A stretch of DNA of 64,000 nt from Endozoicomonas numazuensis (GTDB lineage Bacteria > Pseudomonadota > Gammaproteobacteria > Pseudomonadales > Endozoicomonadaceae). Positions 34,440-42,731 of the stretch are shown here, piece after piece; within the stretch, counting starts at the first letter, position 1; the number at the start of each line of letters is the position of its first letter. A model generated the notes under the pieces. The model was not told where the DNA came from and ran no database searches. It saw nothing but the letters and a program-made list of their open reading frames with translations. The stretch lies in NCBI RefSeq assembly GCF_000722635.1, contig NZ_JOKH01000005.1:44464-108463 (forward strand). The letters run 5' to 3'. A program made the position numbers and the translations under genes.

Positions 34440-34650
34440 AAGGTTGCAGAGTAAAGACTGATTAACTTGTAACCAATTCGTATATCTGTCGAGTTTTTGC
34501 GACTTACCAGAACGATTGTTCGTTATTTTGAGGTTTCTCGGGTGAAAGACCCTTATTGATGCCTAACTTTCCTTAGGCATTGAAAAGCAGGTCGTTAGCC
34601 CTTACATACCAACCACTTTATAAAAGCGCAGGGTTTTGCGCTTTTGACGT
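34440..34650 (+). other. Intergenic region with several stem-loops
   Basis: The gap between two divergent genes holds no open frame of note. It contains GCCTAACTTTCCTTAGGC (34561-34578 region) and a strong AAAAGCGCA ... TGCGCTTTT inverted repeat at about 34623-34646 just before the GNAT start. A terminator-like hairpin between divergent promoters has no gene to terminate, so a small RNA ending there or a 5' leader attenuator are possible. Neither is demonstrated. Confidence 0.35.
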
Positions 34651-34671
34651 AATAGATGAAAGGAATACCCA

Positions 34672-35145
34672 GTGAGCAGTATGGTTATTCGCGAAGCGCG
34701 CGAAGTTGATATGGGAGCAATCGCTGAACTTTGTCAAAACTCCCTGATGAAAATTTATGAAGCCTTGATGGCGCCCGGCAAGAGCATGCCCTGGACAGAA
34801 GGGGAAGATATCAAAAAGTACATCCGGGGCAACTGGCCTACCATGAGAGTGGCCTGGGCAGAAGATCAGCTGGTCGGTTTGATCGCTACCCATCGTAACC
34901 ATATTGATATTTTGTGGGTGTCTGAAGAGACTAGGCAGCAAGGTATTGGTCAAAAACTACTGGCTGAAACCGAACAGAGTCTGGAGAGTCGATACGCAGA
35001 CATAACTGCAGAATGTCTTACTGAAGCATCCATACATTTCTTCCAGAGTCGAGGATACGACATTCAGCGCCAGTTTACAGATGGTATGAGCGGTGTTGAA
35101 AAGGTTGTAATGAGCAAAGTTCTGGAAGCTTCTGACAGAGAATAA
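34672..35145 (+). CDS. GNAT-family N-acetyltransferase
   Basis: A 157-residue single-domain acetyltransferase. The acetyl-CoA loop is LWVSEETRQQGIGQKLLAET (about residues 82-101), and the C-terminal FFQSRGYDIQRQF is the usual final strand. A GTG start follows AAAGGA at 8 bases. The substrate is not predictable. Not obviously linked to its neighbours. Confidence 0.88.
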   Translation: MSSMVIREAREVDMGAIAELCQNSLMKIYEALMAPGKSMPWTEGEDIKKYIRGNWPTMRVAWAEDQLVGLIATHRNHIDILWVSEETRQQGIGQKLLAETEQSLESRYADITAECLTEASIHFFQSRGYDIQRQFTDGMSGVEKVVMSKVLEASDRE

Positions 35146-35176
35146 CACTCTGTCAGGGCGGATTTTTATTCGTCAT

Positions 35177-36028
35177 TCAAAAAAGGTGTGGATTGGCCTT
35201 ATAACGGGCATTCAGTTCATCATCTTCCGGTGTTGTCCATTTCAGAGGCTGCCGCTGTTCGCTTAACGTCTCATTTGGGTATTTGGATTGAGCCTCAGCC
35301 AGTTGTTGCTGGGCTTCTTCTGACAGCACCACCTGAAGGCTGTTGATAATATCCCAGCTGAGTTGTTCCATGGTGCTGCGATCGATGATGGCGTTGACTT
35401 CTTCCATGCTGCCAGGCCAGGGTCTGCGATGAGAAAAATGAAGAGTCACTATGCAATTGTTAAGAATGGGAAAGTCGACCCTTTTCTGAACATCACCGCC
35501 TCCTCCGGTATTTGTTTTGGCAATATCATATGAGACTGAAGGTACTGGTAAATTACTATGGACTTGCCAGTTCAGAGGTGCCTGCCAATCGCTGGCACCC
35601 CTGAACTTCTCATCTGCATATCGCTCGGTGATTAGGTAATCCACCTCACGTTCGAACACATTGGGTTGAAATAGTGTTTCAGACTTATTTTGAAGCTGGC
35701 ATTTATTAACGGTTAATGCAAAATGCATTCTAGCTATTGCCCCGGTAAACCAGGGACCACAGAAACGCCAGTCGCGAACCAGAGCATGACAATGCTGCCA
35801 GTGACCGGTGGGGTTGGCATTTAAATAGGTGTTTTTGCTATTGAGTTGAATCTCACTTTTCAGATGAGTCTCTTCCAAATCTGAATGAGGAGGCCTGTGT
35901 TTGGGTAGTCGGAGCCTGACAATGGTCCCTCCAAAATTAACAGAGGCCCAGCGTGCTTTTGAAAAATCAGGCCCTCTGGGGACGACCAGCTCTGTAGGCT
36001 CTCGTAACTGGATGGGTAGATAGAACAT
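35177..36028 (-). CDS. Hypothetical protein of a three-gene unknown operon (third gene)
   Basis: 283 residues from the ATG at 36028, which is 2 bp after the upstream gene's stop. I do not recognise it. No signal peptide or membrane segment is evident. It begins MFYLPIQLREPTELVVPRGP and contains GHWQHCHALVRDWRFCGPWF and a glycine run (NTGGGGD); the C terminus is hydrophilic. The tight spacing to 36031-36930 and 36917-37210 implies joint expression and possibly a joint function. Confidence 0.6.
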   Translation of the reverse strand: MFYLPIQLREPTELVVPRGPDFSKARWASVNFGGTIVRLRLPKHRPPHSDLEETHLKSEIQLNSKNTYLNANPTGHWQHCHALVRDWRFCGPWFTGAIARMHFALTVNKCQLQNKSETLFQPNVFEREVDYLITERYADEKFRGASDWQAPLNWQVHSNLPVPSVSYDIAKTNTGGGGDVQKRVDFPILNNCIVTLHFSHRRPWPGSMEEVNAIIDRSTMEQLSWDIINSLQVVLSEEAQQQLAEAQSKYPNETLSEQRQPLKWTTPEDDELNARYKANPHLF

Positions 36029-36030
36029 CG

Positions 36031-36930
36031 TCAAAACTTCGCCATGATTCGATCGGTGGTGTTTGGCATATGGGCAGCAACGACTGGGATAGTTGCACTG
36101 GCTTTGGCCGCTAATCCCAAGGCTCCAATAACGGTAGCAGATGCCGGGAATAGGGCCGCAGCCGTTGCCGCTGAGGCTAATGCAGCTCCAGCTTTCCAGA
36201 CACCTTTACCTCCCGTAATCCCCTTGCCTATATCCATTCCCATTTGCAAAAGGGTATAGCTGTCTTCTTTTTGTTTGCGAAGAAAAGGAAGTGTCAGGCT
36301 ACCAGAGCCAATCAGTTCGTTGGTGTTCAGAGGGTTGCTGGTGACGAACGTTCTATCCACCGTCATTCCAAGAGACTGACTTAACTTGTAGATGCTGTCT
36401 TTACGTGCGGTAGGCCGGTGCAGGTAGAGTTTGTGACCAGTCAGTTTCAGGTTATGACGGTTAAGAATGTTCATGGCTTGTGTCAGTATGGCAACACCGC
36501 CAAAGTCAGCAAACCAGGTAATATTTTCCTCTTTGCGAGCATCTTTCATTATATTAGCCAGTAAGACCGAAGCTTCATTCAAGCTTTTATCGGTGTCTGC
36601 TTTCATAGCTTGGCGAAGATTGCTCAAGCCTGCGATTCGTCCTTTACCCGGTGTAAAAAACAAATCGAAACCTGTTGTGTCAACACTGCTATTAACTGTC
36701 TTTTTGATTCTAGGACCTACTCTTACAGCAGCATCTGAAGATTTACTAAATCCAGTATCAGAAACGGCAACAACACTAATTACAGATCGGCTTTTTACCT
36801 TATTGTTTTCTGCAATTTCAGTTTCCCATACACGGTCTTCTCGATAGGCTCTATGCAAATCAGGAGCTTGATAAGATTCTTGTAATTGACTGTAATCATC
36901 TGCATGCACAATCGAGCTAATAACTGTCAT
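36031..36930 (-). CDS. Hypothetical protein with hydrophobic C-terminal segment (second gene of unknown operon)
   Basis: 299 residues from the ATG at 36930; a TTG four codons earlier is also possible and neither has a clear ribosome site, so translation is probably coupled to the gene upstream. A glycine-rich hydrophobic stretch near the end (AGAALASAATAAALFPASAT, then VIGALGLAAKASATIPVVAA) could insert in a membrane. The middle (ITWFADFGGVAILTQAMNIL) has a soluble alpha/beta look. Function not recognised. Confidence 0.6.
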   Translation of the reverse strand: MTVISSIVHADDYSQLQESYQAPDLHRAYREDRVWETEIAENNKVKSRSVISVVAVSDTGFSKSSDAAVRVGPRIKKTVNSSVDTTGFDLFFTPGKGRIAGLSNLRQAMKADTDKSLNEASVLLANIMKDARKEENITWFADFGGVAILTQAMNILNRHNLKLTGHKLYLHRPTARKDSIYKLSQSLGMTVDRTFVTSNPLNTNELIGSGSLTLPFLRKQKEDSYTLLQMGMDIGKGITGGKGVWKAGAALASAATAAALFPASATVIGALGLAAKASATIPVVAAHMPNTTDRIMAKF

Positions 36931-37210
36931 GGCGCTGCGCAAAGACTTTGCAGCCAGGTAATGCTATTTGAAAATCTTGTAGCCCCCGATGCATTGCAGA
37001 AGTACGGACAAACACATCTTTGCTGTTCACTGCGCCACTTTTGAGACCTTTAACGGCTCTTACGATAAGCGTCGCCCAGTAGTTTGCATTGTGTGATTTA
37101 CTGACGAGCTCCTGATAGACAGGGTAAGCACCAGGGCTGCAAAAGATTTTGACACCACCATGTTTTCCAGCAATAAGATGGTTTTGTTGTGGGGATTGAT
37201 ACGAGGACAC
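36917..37210 (-). CDS. Small hypothetical protein (first gene of unknown operon)
   Basis: 97 residues from a GTG start with AAGGAG 9 bases upstream, a convincing initiation site. Contains LIAGKHGGVKIFCSPGAYPV and YWATLIVRAVKGLKSGAVNS. It overlaps the next reading frame by 14-26 bp. A single frameshift would fuse the two into one protein of about 395 residues, so this may be the N-terminal part of a longer original gene. Confidence 0.55.
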   Translation of the reverse strand: MSSYQSPQQNHLIAGKHGGVKIFCSPGAYPVYQELVSKSHNANYWATLIVRAVKGLKSGAVNSKDVFVRTSAMHRGLQDFQIALPGCKVFAQRHDSY

Positions 37211-37425
37211 AGCTACAAACTCCTTTTGTTTTTTATTCTTCTTTTTGCAGTCAGAATGTGACGACTGGCTGCATCAGAAAGGTTTCATTTAAACCTTTCA
37301 ACTCCCTATCAGACCCTGCTGAGCTTAATGGCTTTTAAATATTGCTTCAAGAGTCGCTTTGGAGAATGAGGGGCAAGTAATTATAATGGGGCACTTATCC
37401 CTCTTTCCGCTCTGGTTGTAACCCT

Positions 37426-38619
37426 ATGACGTTAAAAACTCTACGCCTGAAGAGCCGGGCTGATCGTCGCTTGAAAGCCGGTCATCTCTGGATCTACAGC
37501 AATGAAGTCGATACTCAGACCTCTCCCCTGAAAAACTTCGAACTGGGAGAACTGATCAATATTGAAAGCGCTGAAGGCAAGCCTCTGGGAACGGGTTATA
37601 TCAATCCCAATAGCCTGATTTGTGCCCGTCTGGTCAGCAGAGATAATAAATATGTTCTGGATCGCTCACTGCTGGTGCACCGAATTCAGGTTGCGCTGAG
37701 CCTGAGGGAGAGAGTCTTTGATAAGCCATATTACCGTCTGGTATTTGGTGACAGTGATGGGTTGCCAGGTCTGGTGGTGGATCGTTTTGGTGGTATCGTC
37801 GTGGCACAAATGTCCACAGCGGGTATGGAAACGGTTAAGGATGAAATCGTTGAAGCCCTGGTTAAAGTTCTGAAGCCATCAGGCATCCTGTTGAAAAACG
37901 ATGGAACCGGTCGCCAGCTGGAAAAGTTGCCTGAGTATGTTGAGGTTGCTTATGGTGAAGTGCCGGAAAAAGTGGATCTGGAAGAGAACGGTGTAAAGTT
38001 CAAGGCGCCGGTCATGAAAGGCCAGAAAACGGGCTGGTTCTATGACCATCGTCTTAATCGGGAGCGTCTGCGTCATTATGTAAGCGGTAAAAGAGTACTG
38101 GATGTTTTCAGTTATGTTGGTGGTTGGGGAGTTCAGTGCGCGGCTTTTGGTGCGAATCAGGTAGTTTGTGTCGATGCTTCTGAACAGGCTGTAGACCTGG
38201 TTCATGAGAATGCTGAACTCAATGGCCTTGCTGATCGTGTTGAATCGATTCAGGGAGATGCTTTTACCGCGCTGAAAGCTCTGCGAGATGAAGGTGAGAA
38301 GTTTGATGTGGTGATTGTTGATCCACCGGCTTTCATCAAGAAGCGTAAAGATACCAAAGCGGGTGAGCAGGCTTACCGCCGTATTAATGAACTGGCCATG
38401 AGATTGCTGGAAAAGGATGGCATTCTGGTGTCCTGTTCCTGCTCCATGCATCTTCAGAAAGATTCATTGTTTGATGCCCTGAGAGCAGGCAGTCGCCATA
38501 TCGACCGCAATCTTCAAATTATCGAGCAGGGTCACCAGGGACCAGATCACCCTATTCTCCCTGCTATTCCAGAGACAGAATACATCAAGGCGATCATCGC
38601 TCGGGTGACTCGAGTTTAA
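37426..38619 (+). CDS. rlmI: 23S rRNA (cytosine-C5)-methyltransferase RlmI
   Basis: A 397-residue SAM-dependent RNA methyltransferase. The N-terminal PUA-like domain includes SRADRRLKAGHLWIYSNEVD and FGDSDGLPGLVVDRFG. The Rossmann part has GQKTGWFYDHRLNRERL, VLDVFSYVGGWGVQCAAFGA and the catalytic cluster VIVDPPAFIKKRKD plus LVSCSCSMHL. Length and motifs match E. coli RlmI, which modifies C1962. Confidence 0.93.
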   Translation: MTLKTLRLKSRADRRLKAGHLWIYSNEVDTQTSPLKNFELGELINIESAEGKPLGTGYINPNSLICARLVSRDNKYVLDRSLLVHRIQVALSLRERVFDKPYYRLVFGDSDGLPGLVVDRFGGIVVAQMSTAGMETVKDEIVEALVKVLKPSGILLKNDGTGRQLEKLPEYVEVAYGEVPEKVDLEENGVKFKAPVMKGQKTGWFYDHRLNRERLRHYVSGKRVLDVFSYVGGWGVQCAAFGANQVVCVDASEQAVDLVHENAELNGLADRVESIQGDAFTALKALRDEGEKFDVVIVDPPAFIKKRKDTKAGEQAYRRINELAMRLLEKDGILVSCSCSMHLQKDSLFDALRAGSRHIDRNLQIIEQGHQGPDHPILPAIPETEYIKAIIARVTRV

Positions 38620-38630
38620 ATTTTTGAATA

Positions 38631-38664
38631 TATCTCAGGCTCATTGAATATAGAGCCTGAGATA
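38631..38664 (+). terminator. Perfect 12-bp hairpin after rlmI
   Basis: TATCTCAGGCTC (38631-38642) and GAGCCTGAGATA (38653-38664) are exact complements with a 10-base loop, starting 11 bp after the rlmI stop. No T run follows, so it is a weaker terminator or transcript-stabilising hairpin. Confidence 0.5.
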
Positions 38665-38866
38665 ATCAAAGTGACATGAACTCATTTGCTATTCCTGAAA
38701 TAGATAAGTTATTTTGAGATTAATGCATAGTCTCTTTATGTATTTGTTAACCTTAATCATGAAATAATATTTTTAAAATTAAAAAGCAGGCTGCTAAGTA
38801 GATACACTTATTTAATGTGTAGGTGTCAAAGCTTATATTGTTAGTAATTAAACAAGAAACAAGAAT
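38665..38866. other. A+T-rich intergenic region before the AsnO-like dioxygenase
   Basis: About 200 bp of strongly A+T-rich sequence with no gene. It marks a composition change that continues through the following coding region. It should hold the promoter of the dioxygenase-permease pair, but no confident consensus was found. Confidence 0.6.
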
Positions 38867-39772
38867 ATGATCGAATACATAATAGATTCGAATAAGCATG
38901 AAAGCCTGAAAAAAGAGCTAAATAGAATAGTTAATTTAGAGATAAATAAAGAAACTATATATCTTGCATCAGATATAATAAAAAGAATCGTGCCAGATGT
39001 TAGAAATATTGAAGAAGAACTTTTTTATGGGTACGGAGCCGTAAAAATAAAATCACTGCCTTTAGGGGATTATATTCCCACTCCCCCACAAAATGGAAAA
39101 AAGCATCCAGATAAATCAAACTTTACAGAATTTCTTTCTTTAGGCCTAACAAAAGCTATTGGGCTGAACCCTTTCTCTTATAAACAGGAAAAGGAGGGAG
39201 CATTAATACACGAAATAACGCCTGCTACAGGACAGGGTGCCAGTGTTTCCAGTAATGGAGAAATTCCTTTTGACTTCCATAGTGATGGTGCGTACTTACG
39301 CAGACCTGTTCGGCCACATAGCTTAACCTTGCTTTGTTTAGTCAATGATTCTGTGACTTCAACGGAAATTGTCAGTCTGGATCGGGCTCTTGGCCGGTTA
39401 ACAAAAAAAGAAGTTGATTTGCTCTCAAAAAACTTATTTATTCATAGATCGCCTGAAACCTTTTACGTGAAAAATCATAACAAATCGTATAGCTCGATTA
39501 TTGATAAGGTTGATGGATTCTATGAGGTAAAAGCTGCTCTTCATAATACCACTGCAACTACTGAAAAGTCTGAGCAGGCTTTAAATAACTTTAAGCAAGC
39601 AGTTAAAGAGCAAAGTGTTTCGAGTAACTGGGTTCCTGGAGATCTTCTTATTTTTAATAATTTAAGAACGATGCACGGAAGAGGTTCAATTTCAGGTAGT
39701 CGCTGGCTGCAATGTTGTTATGGCTCAACTGTGCATGAGTCTGCTGCAATCATAGACTTAATGAAGGGGTGA
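38867..39772 (+). CDS. TauD/AsnO-like Fe(II)/2-oxoglutarate dioxygenase
   Basis: A 301-residue oxygenase similar in layout to asparagine oxygenase and clavaminate synthase. The HxD site is in FDFHSDGAYLRRPVRPHSLT (about residues 138-157) and the distal His is in LRTMHGRGSISGSRWLQCCY (about 266-285), with the 2-oxoglutarate Arg in SRWLQ. The first half is A+T-rich with many AAA, ATA and AAT codons unlike neighbouring genes, which points to recent transfer. A permease starts 4 bp after its stop. The likely product is a hydroxylated amino acid or peptide; that is inference. Confidence 0.78.
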   Translation: MIEYIIDSNKHESLKKELNRIVNLEINKETIYLASDIIKRIVPDVRNIEEELFYGYGAVKIKSLPLGDYIPTPPQNGKKHPDKSNFTEFLSLGLTKAIGLNPFSYKQEKEGALIHEITPATGQGASVSSNGEIPFDFHSDGAYLRRPVRPHSLTLLCLVNDSVTSTEIVSLDRALGRLTKKEVDLLSKNLFIHRSPETFYVKNHNKSYSSIIDKVDGFYEVKAALHNTTATTEKSEQALNNFKQAVKEQSVSSNWVPGDLLIFNNLRTMHGRGSISGSRWLQCCYGSTVHESAAIIDLMKG

Positions 39773-39775
39773 TAA

Positions 39776-40681
39776 GTGGGAAGTACGCTCTATATCAAAG
39801 TAGGACTCTTAATCTCTCTTGCGGTACTGGGTTGGCTTGTGGGTCGTCGATTTAAGGTAGACCCGAAGGATATTTCCAGTCTACTGGTTTATGTTATCTC
39901 TCCCTTTGTTATTTTTATCTCGATCATTGACTCTCCGGCCGATATCAGCTTTTTCCGATACTCTCTGGCCGCTTTTCTACTCTCTTCTGGTTTTGCAGGG
40001 CTGGCTTATCTACTGGGTAAATTGCTTTGGAATGACAGTAAGGCCAATCTTTTCTCTTTTGCCGGAGGGACTGGCAATACCGGTTATTTTGCCTTGCCAG
40101 TCGTGCTCTCGCTGTTTTCATCAGAGTATGTGGCCGTTGCCATTTTTATCATCATCGGGGTCAATCTTTATGAGTTCACGGTGGGTTACTACATCACGGC
40201 CAAAGGAAAATTCAGTAACGCTCAGTGCTGCAAGAAAGTGCTGTCACTCCCTATTATCTATGCGGCTCTTTCTGCCTTGACCTTAAAGGTCATGTCAGTT
40301 TCCTTAGGCAGTTCTGTTTCAGACTTTATGAATAATTTTAAGGGGGCTTACAGTGTTCTGGGCATGATGGTGATTGGCATGACTCTGTCTAAGTTCACAC
40401 AGCTGCGGGTTGACTGGAAATTCTCGTTTGCCTCCATAGGCTGGAAGCACCTGTGCATTCCTATTCTGGGTGCCCTGATTCTGCATCAGTTTACGCTAGA
40501 TTCACAGGCTCTGATGGTGATGATGTTAATGCTGGCAACGCCTATGGCTGGAAATGTGGTGGTTATTGCCAATCAGTTGGATGTGCACCCGGAAGTGGCC
40601 GCTTCTACGGTTATGATGAGTACTCTGGTCGCTCTATTTTCCGTGCCAGTCAGTATCCAGCTCATCAATGCACTATCGTAA
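39776..40681 (+). CDS. AEC-family (auxin efflux carrier-like) permease
   Basis: A 301-residue inner-membrane transporter with about eight to ten hydrophobic segments, beginning LYIKVGLLISLAVLGWLVGR and including FAGGTGNTGYFALPVVLSLF and MLMLATPMAGNVVVIANQLD, the two AEC half-site motifs. It follows the dioxygenase by 4 bp, so it may export or import that enzyme's product or substrate. Codon use is closer to the genome average than its upstream partner. Confidence 0.82.
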   Translation: MGSTLYIKVGLLISLAVLGWLVGRRFKVDPKDISSLLVYVISPFVIFISIIDSPADISFFRYSLAAFLLSSGFAGLAYLLGKLLWNDSKANLFSFAGGTGNTGYFALPVVLSLFSSEYVAVAIFIIIGVNLYEFTVGYYITAKGKFSNAQCCKKVLSLPIIYAALSALTLKVMSVSLGSSVSDFMNNFKGAYSVLGMMVIGMTLSKFTQLRVDWKFSFASIGWKHLCIPILGALILHQFTLDSQALMVMMLMLATPMAGNVVVIANQLDVHPEVAASTVMMSTLVALFSVPVSIQLINALS

Positions 40682-40712
40682 GAGACGCACGGAGTTGAGC
40701 GAGAGCGTGTGA

Positions 40713-41846
40713 CTATCCCTCAAGGACGTTGATCACCTCTACCAGGTGATCAACGTCTTCTTCTGTATTGTAGATATGAGGCGAAAAGCGCAGGCCCTCA
40801 GATCTGAGGTCACAGGCAATTCCCGAGCTGCTCATAGCCTCCAGAACCTTCTGGTTATCTTGAAAAGAGATAGCCAGAGTCCCCCCTCGCATCTCTTGCT
40901 CTAAAGGCGATTGAATCTTTCCTGGTTTAATCAGATTAATCATTTGGTTAATCAGCTTCTGATTATGTTTGAAAATCGTGTCGATACCGATGCTATTCAG
41001 GTATCGAATACTCTTTGAAGATAAGGAAAATGGCATGACCGAAGGCGTTCCACCGGTAAAGCGCCTTGCTCCCTCTGCGTATTCGAAGTGGTGAATATCG
41101 AACTCCATGGGATCTTGATGAGAGAACCAGCCCACATCTATGGGCTTGCATTGCTCAATGATGTCATCACTGGCCCAGAGATAACCACTGCCAGGACCGC
41201 CACACAGCCATTTCACACTGGAGCCGATGACAAAGTCGGCCTGCCAGGCGTTGAGATCAATGGGCACAATTCCGGCTGACTGAGCGATATCCACTACAGA
41301 GATGACCTGCTTCTTTCTCGTCAGTTCTGTAATTTCAGCCACGGGCAGCCGCAAGCTGTTATTGGACTGAACATGAGTGATAAAAGCCAGCCAGGTATCA
41401 TCAGAGAGCATTTCATCCCAGCGGTTCAGGTCTGTCAGGTCTGCTTCAGAAGGAATGAAGCGAGGTTTCAGGCCAAAACTTTCACAAAGGGTCTGGATTA
41501 CAAACCCCATGGATGGAAAGTCTCGCTCCGACAGCAGAATGTGGCTGCCAGCGGGAGCAGAAGGCAGTGAGCCCAGAATCTTTGTCAGCGCGCTGGACAG
41601 GTTGGTCTGTGGACAAAACTGTTGAGTTTCACCGTTCAGTAGACTGGCCAAAGCAGCATTGAACTGGGTCAGGTTGTTGAGCCAATGCTCCCAGGCATGG
41701 CTACCTTGCTGCTTCCAGGGTTCCAGAAAATCATTTTGAAAGGATTGACTGGCCGTATTGGGTAGGCAGCCAACCGAATGGTTCAGGAGGTAGACGCCCA
41801 TTTCCGGCAGATGGAACTGCTCTTTGATATCAGTGGTCATGAGCAT
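40713..41846 (-). CDS. Kynureninase-like class V PLP-dependent enzyme
   Basis: A 377-residue fold-type I PLP enzyme. The Schiff-base lysine is in VIGSSVKWLCGGPGSGYLWA (near residue 213), preceded by VVDIAQSAGIVPIDL, which contains the PLP-ring Asp. GARRFTGGTPSVMPF resembles the kynureninase substrate loop. The gene overlaps the TDO-like gene by 17 bp, so it is translated with it, strengthening a role on kynurenine or a similar product. Desulfurase-like or epimerase-like activity cannot be excluded. Confidence 0.78.
   Translation of the reverse strand: MLMTTDIKEQFHLPEMGVYLLNHSVGCLPNTASQSFQNDFLEPWKQQGSHAWEHWLNNLTQFNAALASLLNGETQQFCPQTNLSSALTKILGSLPSAPAGSHILLSERDFPSMGFVIQTLCESFGLKPRFIPSEADLTDLNRWDEMLSDDTWLAFITHVQSNNSLRLPVAEITELTRKKQVISVVDIAQSAGIVPIDLNAWQADFVIGSSVKWLCGGPGSGYLWASDDIIEQCKPIDVGWFSHQDPMEFDIHHFEYAEGARRFTGGTPSVMPFSLSSKSIRYLNSIGIDTIFKHNQKLINQMINLIKPGKIQSPLEQEMRGGTLAISFQDNQKVLEAMSSSGIACDLRSEGLRFSPHIYNTEEDVDHLVEVINVLEG
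40725..40763 (+). terminator. 14-bp perfect hairpin ending the permease transcript, inside the convergent gene
   Basis: GACGTTGATCACCT (40725-40738) and AGGTGATCAACGTC (40744-40757) pair perfectly around CTACC, followed by TTCTTCTG. It begins 43 bp after the permease stop but lies within the last codons of the convergent kynureninase-like gene, encoding its DVDHLVEVINV segment. Confidence 0.7.
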
Positions 41847-42588
41847 TTTTATTCTTCTTGCCCAGATTGTCTCTTTTTACACCGTATTCGCCACCCCAGG
41901 CGTCGGTCATGTCACCACGAATATCCCAGAGTTCAGGAAAGAAGCGGTGCTGAATGCCTTTTTGAAGCAATTCTACTGAACGGCCTTTTAAGGATTTAGC
42001 CCTCATGCCAATGGTGCGGTAAATCAGTTTTAGGTGGTGAATGCGAAAAGACTGGAACAGTTCATCAAACTCGGTGAGGGCTTCTGCTACCACATAGGCG
42101 TCGCAGTGACTGTATTCTGAGTGGTATATTTTTTCTACGCTCAGCCCTTTCTGATCAAGGTAGTGGGTTTTATAGCTTTGCCAGAGAAAGGGAGGCATTT
42201 TCAGTAATGTTCGGAACCCCGGAGATTCCTGACCACTGCCATTCCCCAGTTGCAAACGAATTTCCTGATACTCTTTGGGCGACATGGTTTCAAGCAGATG
42301 CAACTGGCTGATCATCAGGTTCAGTGTTTGGTGGACTCTCTGAAAAAGGGTGATGATCCTGTGAGTATTGGTTTCCTGAAGGTAGTCATCAATGTCCAGA
42401 AGGGTATATCCGATCAGCTTCATCCAGAGTTCTTCTACCTGGTGTACGATCTGGAACATGAGCTCATCTTTATTACAAAGATCAGCCATGGGTTTCTGGG
42501 CTTTTAGAATCTGTGGGGTGTTGAGGTAAACTTCGTAGTCCAGCTTACCTTCACCTTCCATCAGAGCGTAGAACTGGGATCTGTCCAT
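41830..42588 (-). CDS. Variant tryptophan 2,3-dioxygenase family protein
   Basis: A 252-residue haem dioxygenase relative. Family motifs include LMFQIVHQVEELWMKLIG (active-site His49 region), LQLGNGSGQESPGFRTLL, IHHLKLIYRTIG with the haem-ligand His, and FFPELWDIRGDM. The GTGG(S/T)-type loop that covers the substrate in canonical TDO is missing; KGRSVELLQKG follows the haem His region instead. It is shorter than usual TDO (about 280 residues). Next gene is kynureninase-like, so Trp to N-formylkynurenine-type chemistry is likely, on Trp or a derivative. Confidence 0.82.
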   Translation of the reverse strand: MDRSQFYALMEGEGKLDYEVYLNTPQILKAQKPMADLCNKDELMFQIVHQVEELWMKLIGYTLLDIDDYLQETNTHRIITLFQRVHQTLNLMISQLHLLETMSPKEYQEIRLQLGNGSGQESPGFRTLLKMPPFLWQSYKTHYLDQKGLSVEKIYHSEYSHCDAYVVAEALTEFDELFQSFRIHHLKLIYRTIGMRAKSLKGRSVELLQKGIQHRFFPELWDIRGDMTDAWGGEYGVKRDNLGKKNKNAHDH

Positions 42589-42731
42589 ACTTTCTCCGCT
42601 TTTTTAATGATTATGAACAGAGGTCCGGATAGGGTCCATCTGTCAGGAGACATCTGCAATGCCAGGGACAAATTGCGGATGCCTCATAAATAAAGCACAG
42701 AAACGGGCAGTTCTAAAAGAAGAAATTGGGT

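Noticed and set aside
37277-37299. GAAAGGTTT / AAACCTTTC hairpin as a terminator
   Set aside because: It lies between divergent genes and no T run follows; nothing is left for it to terminate, and no other role can be supported.
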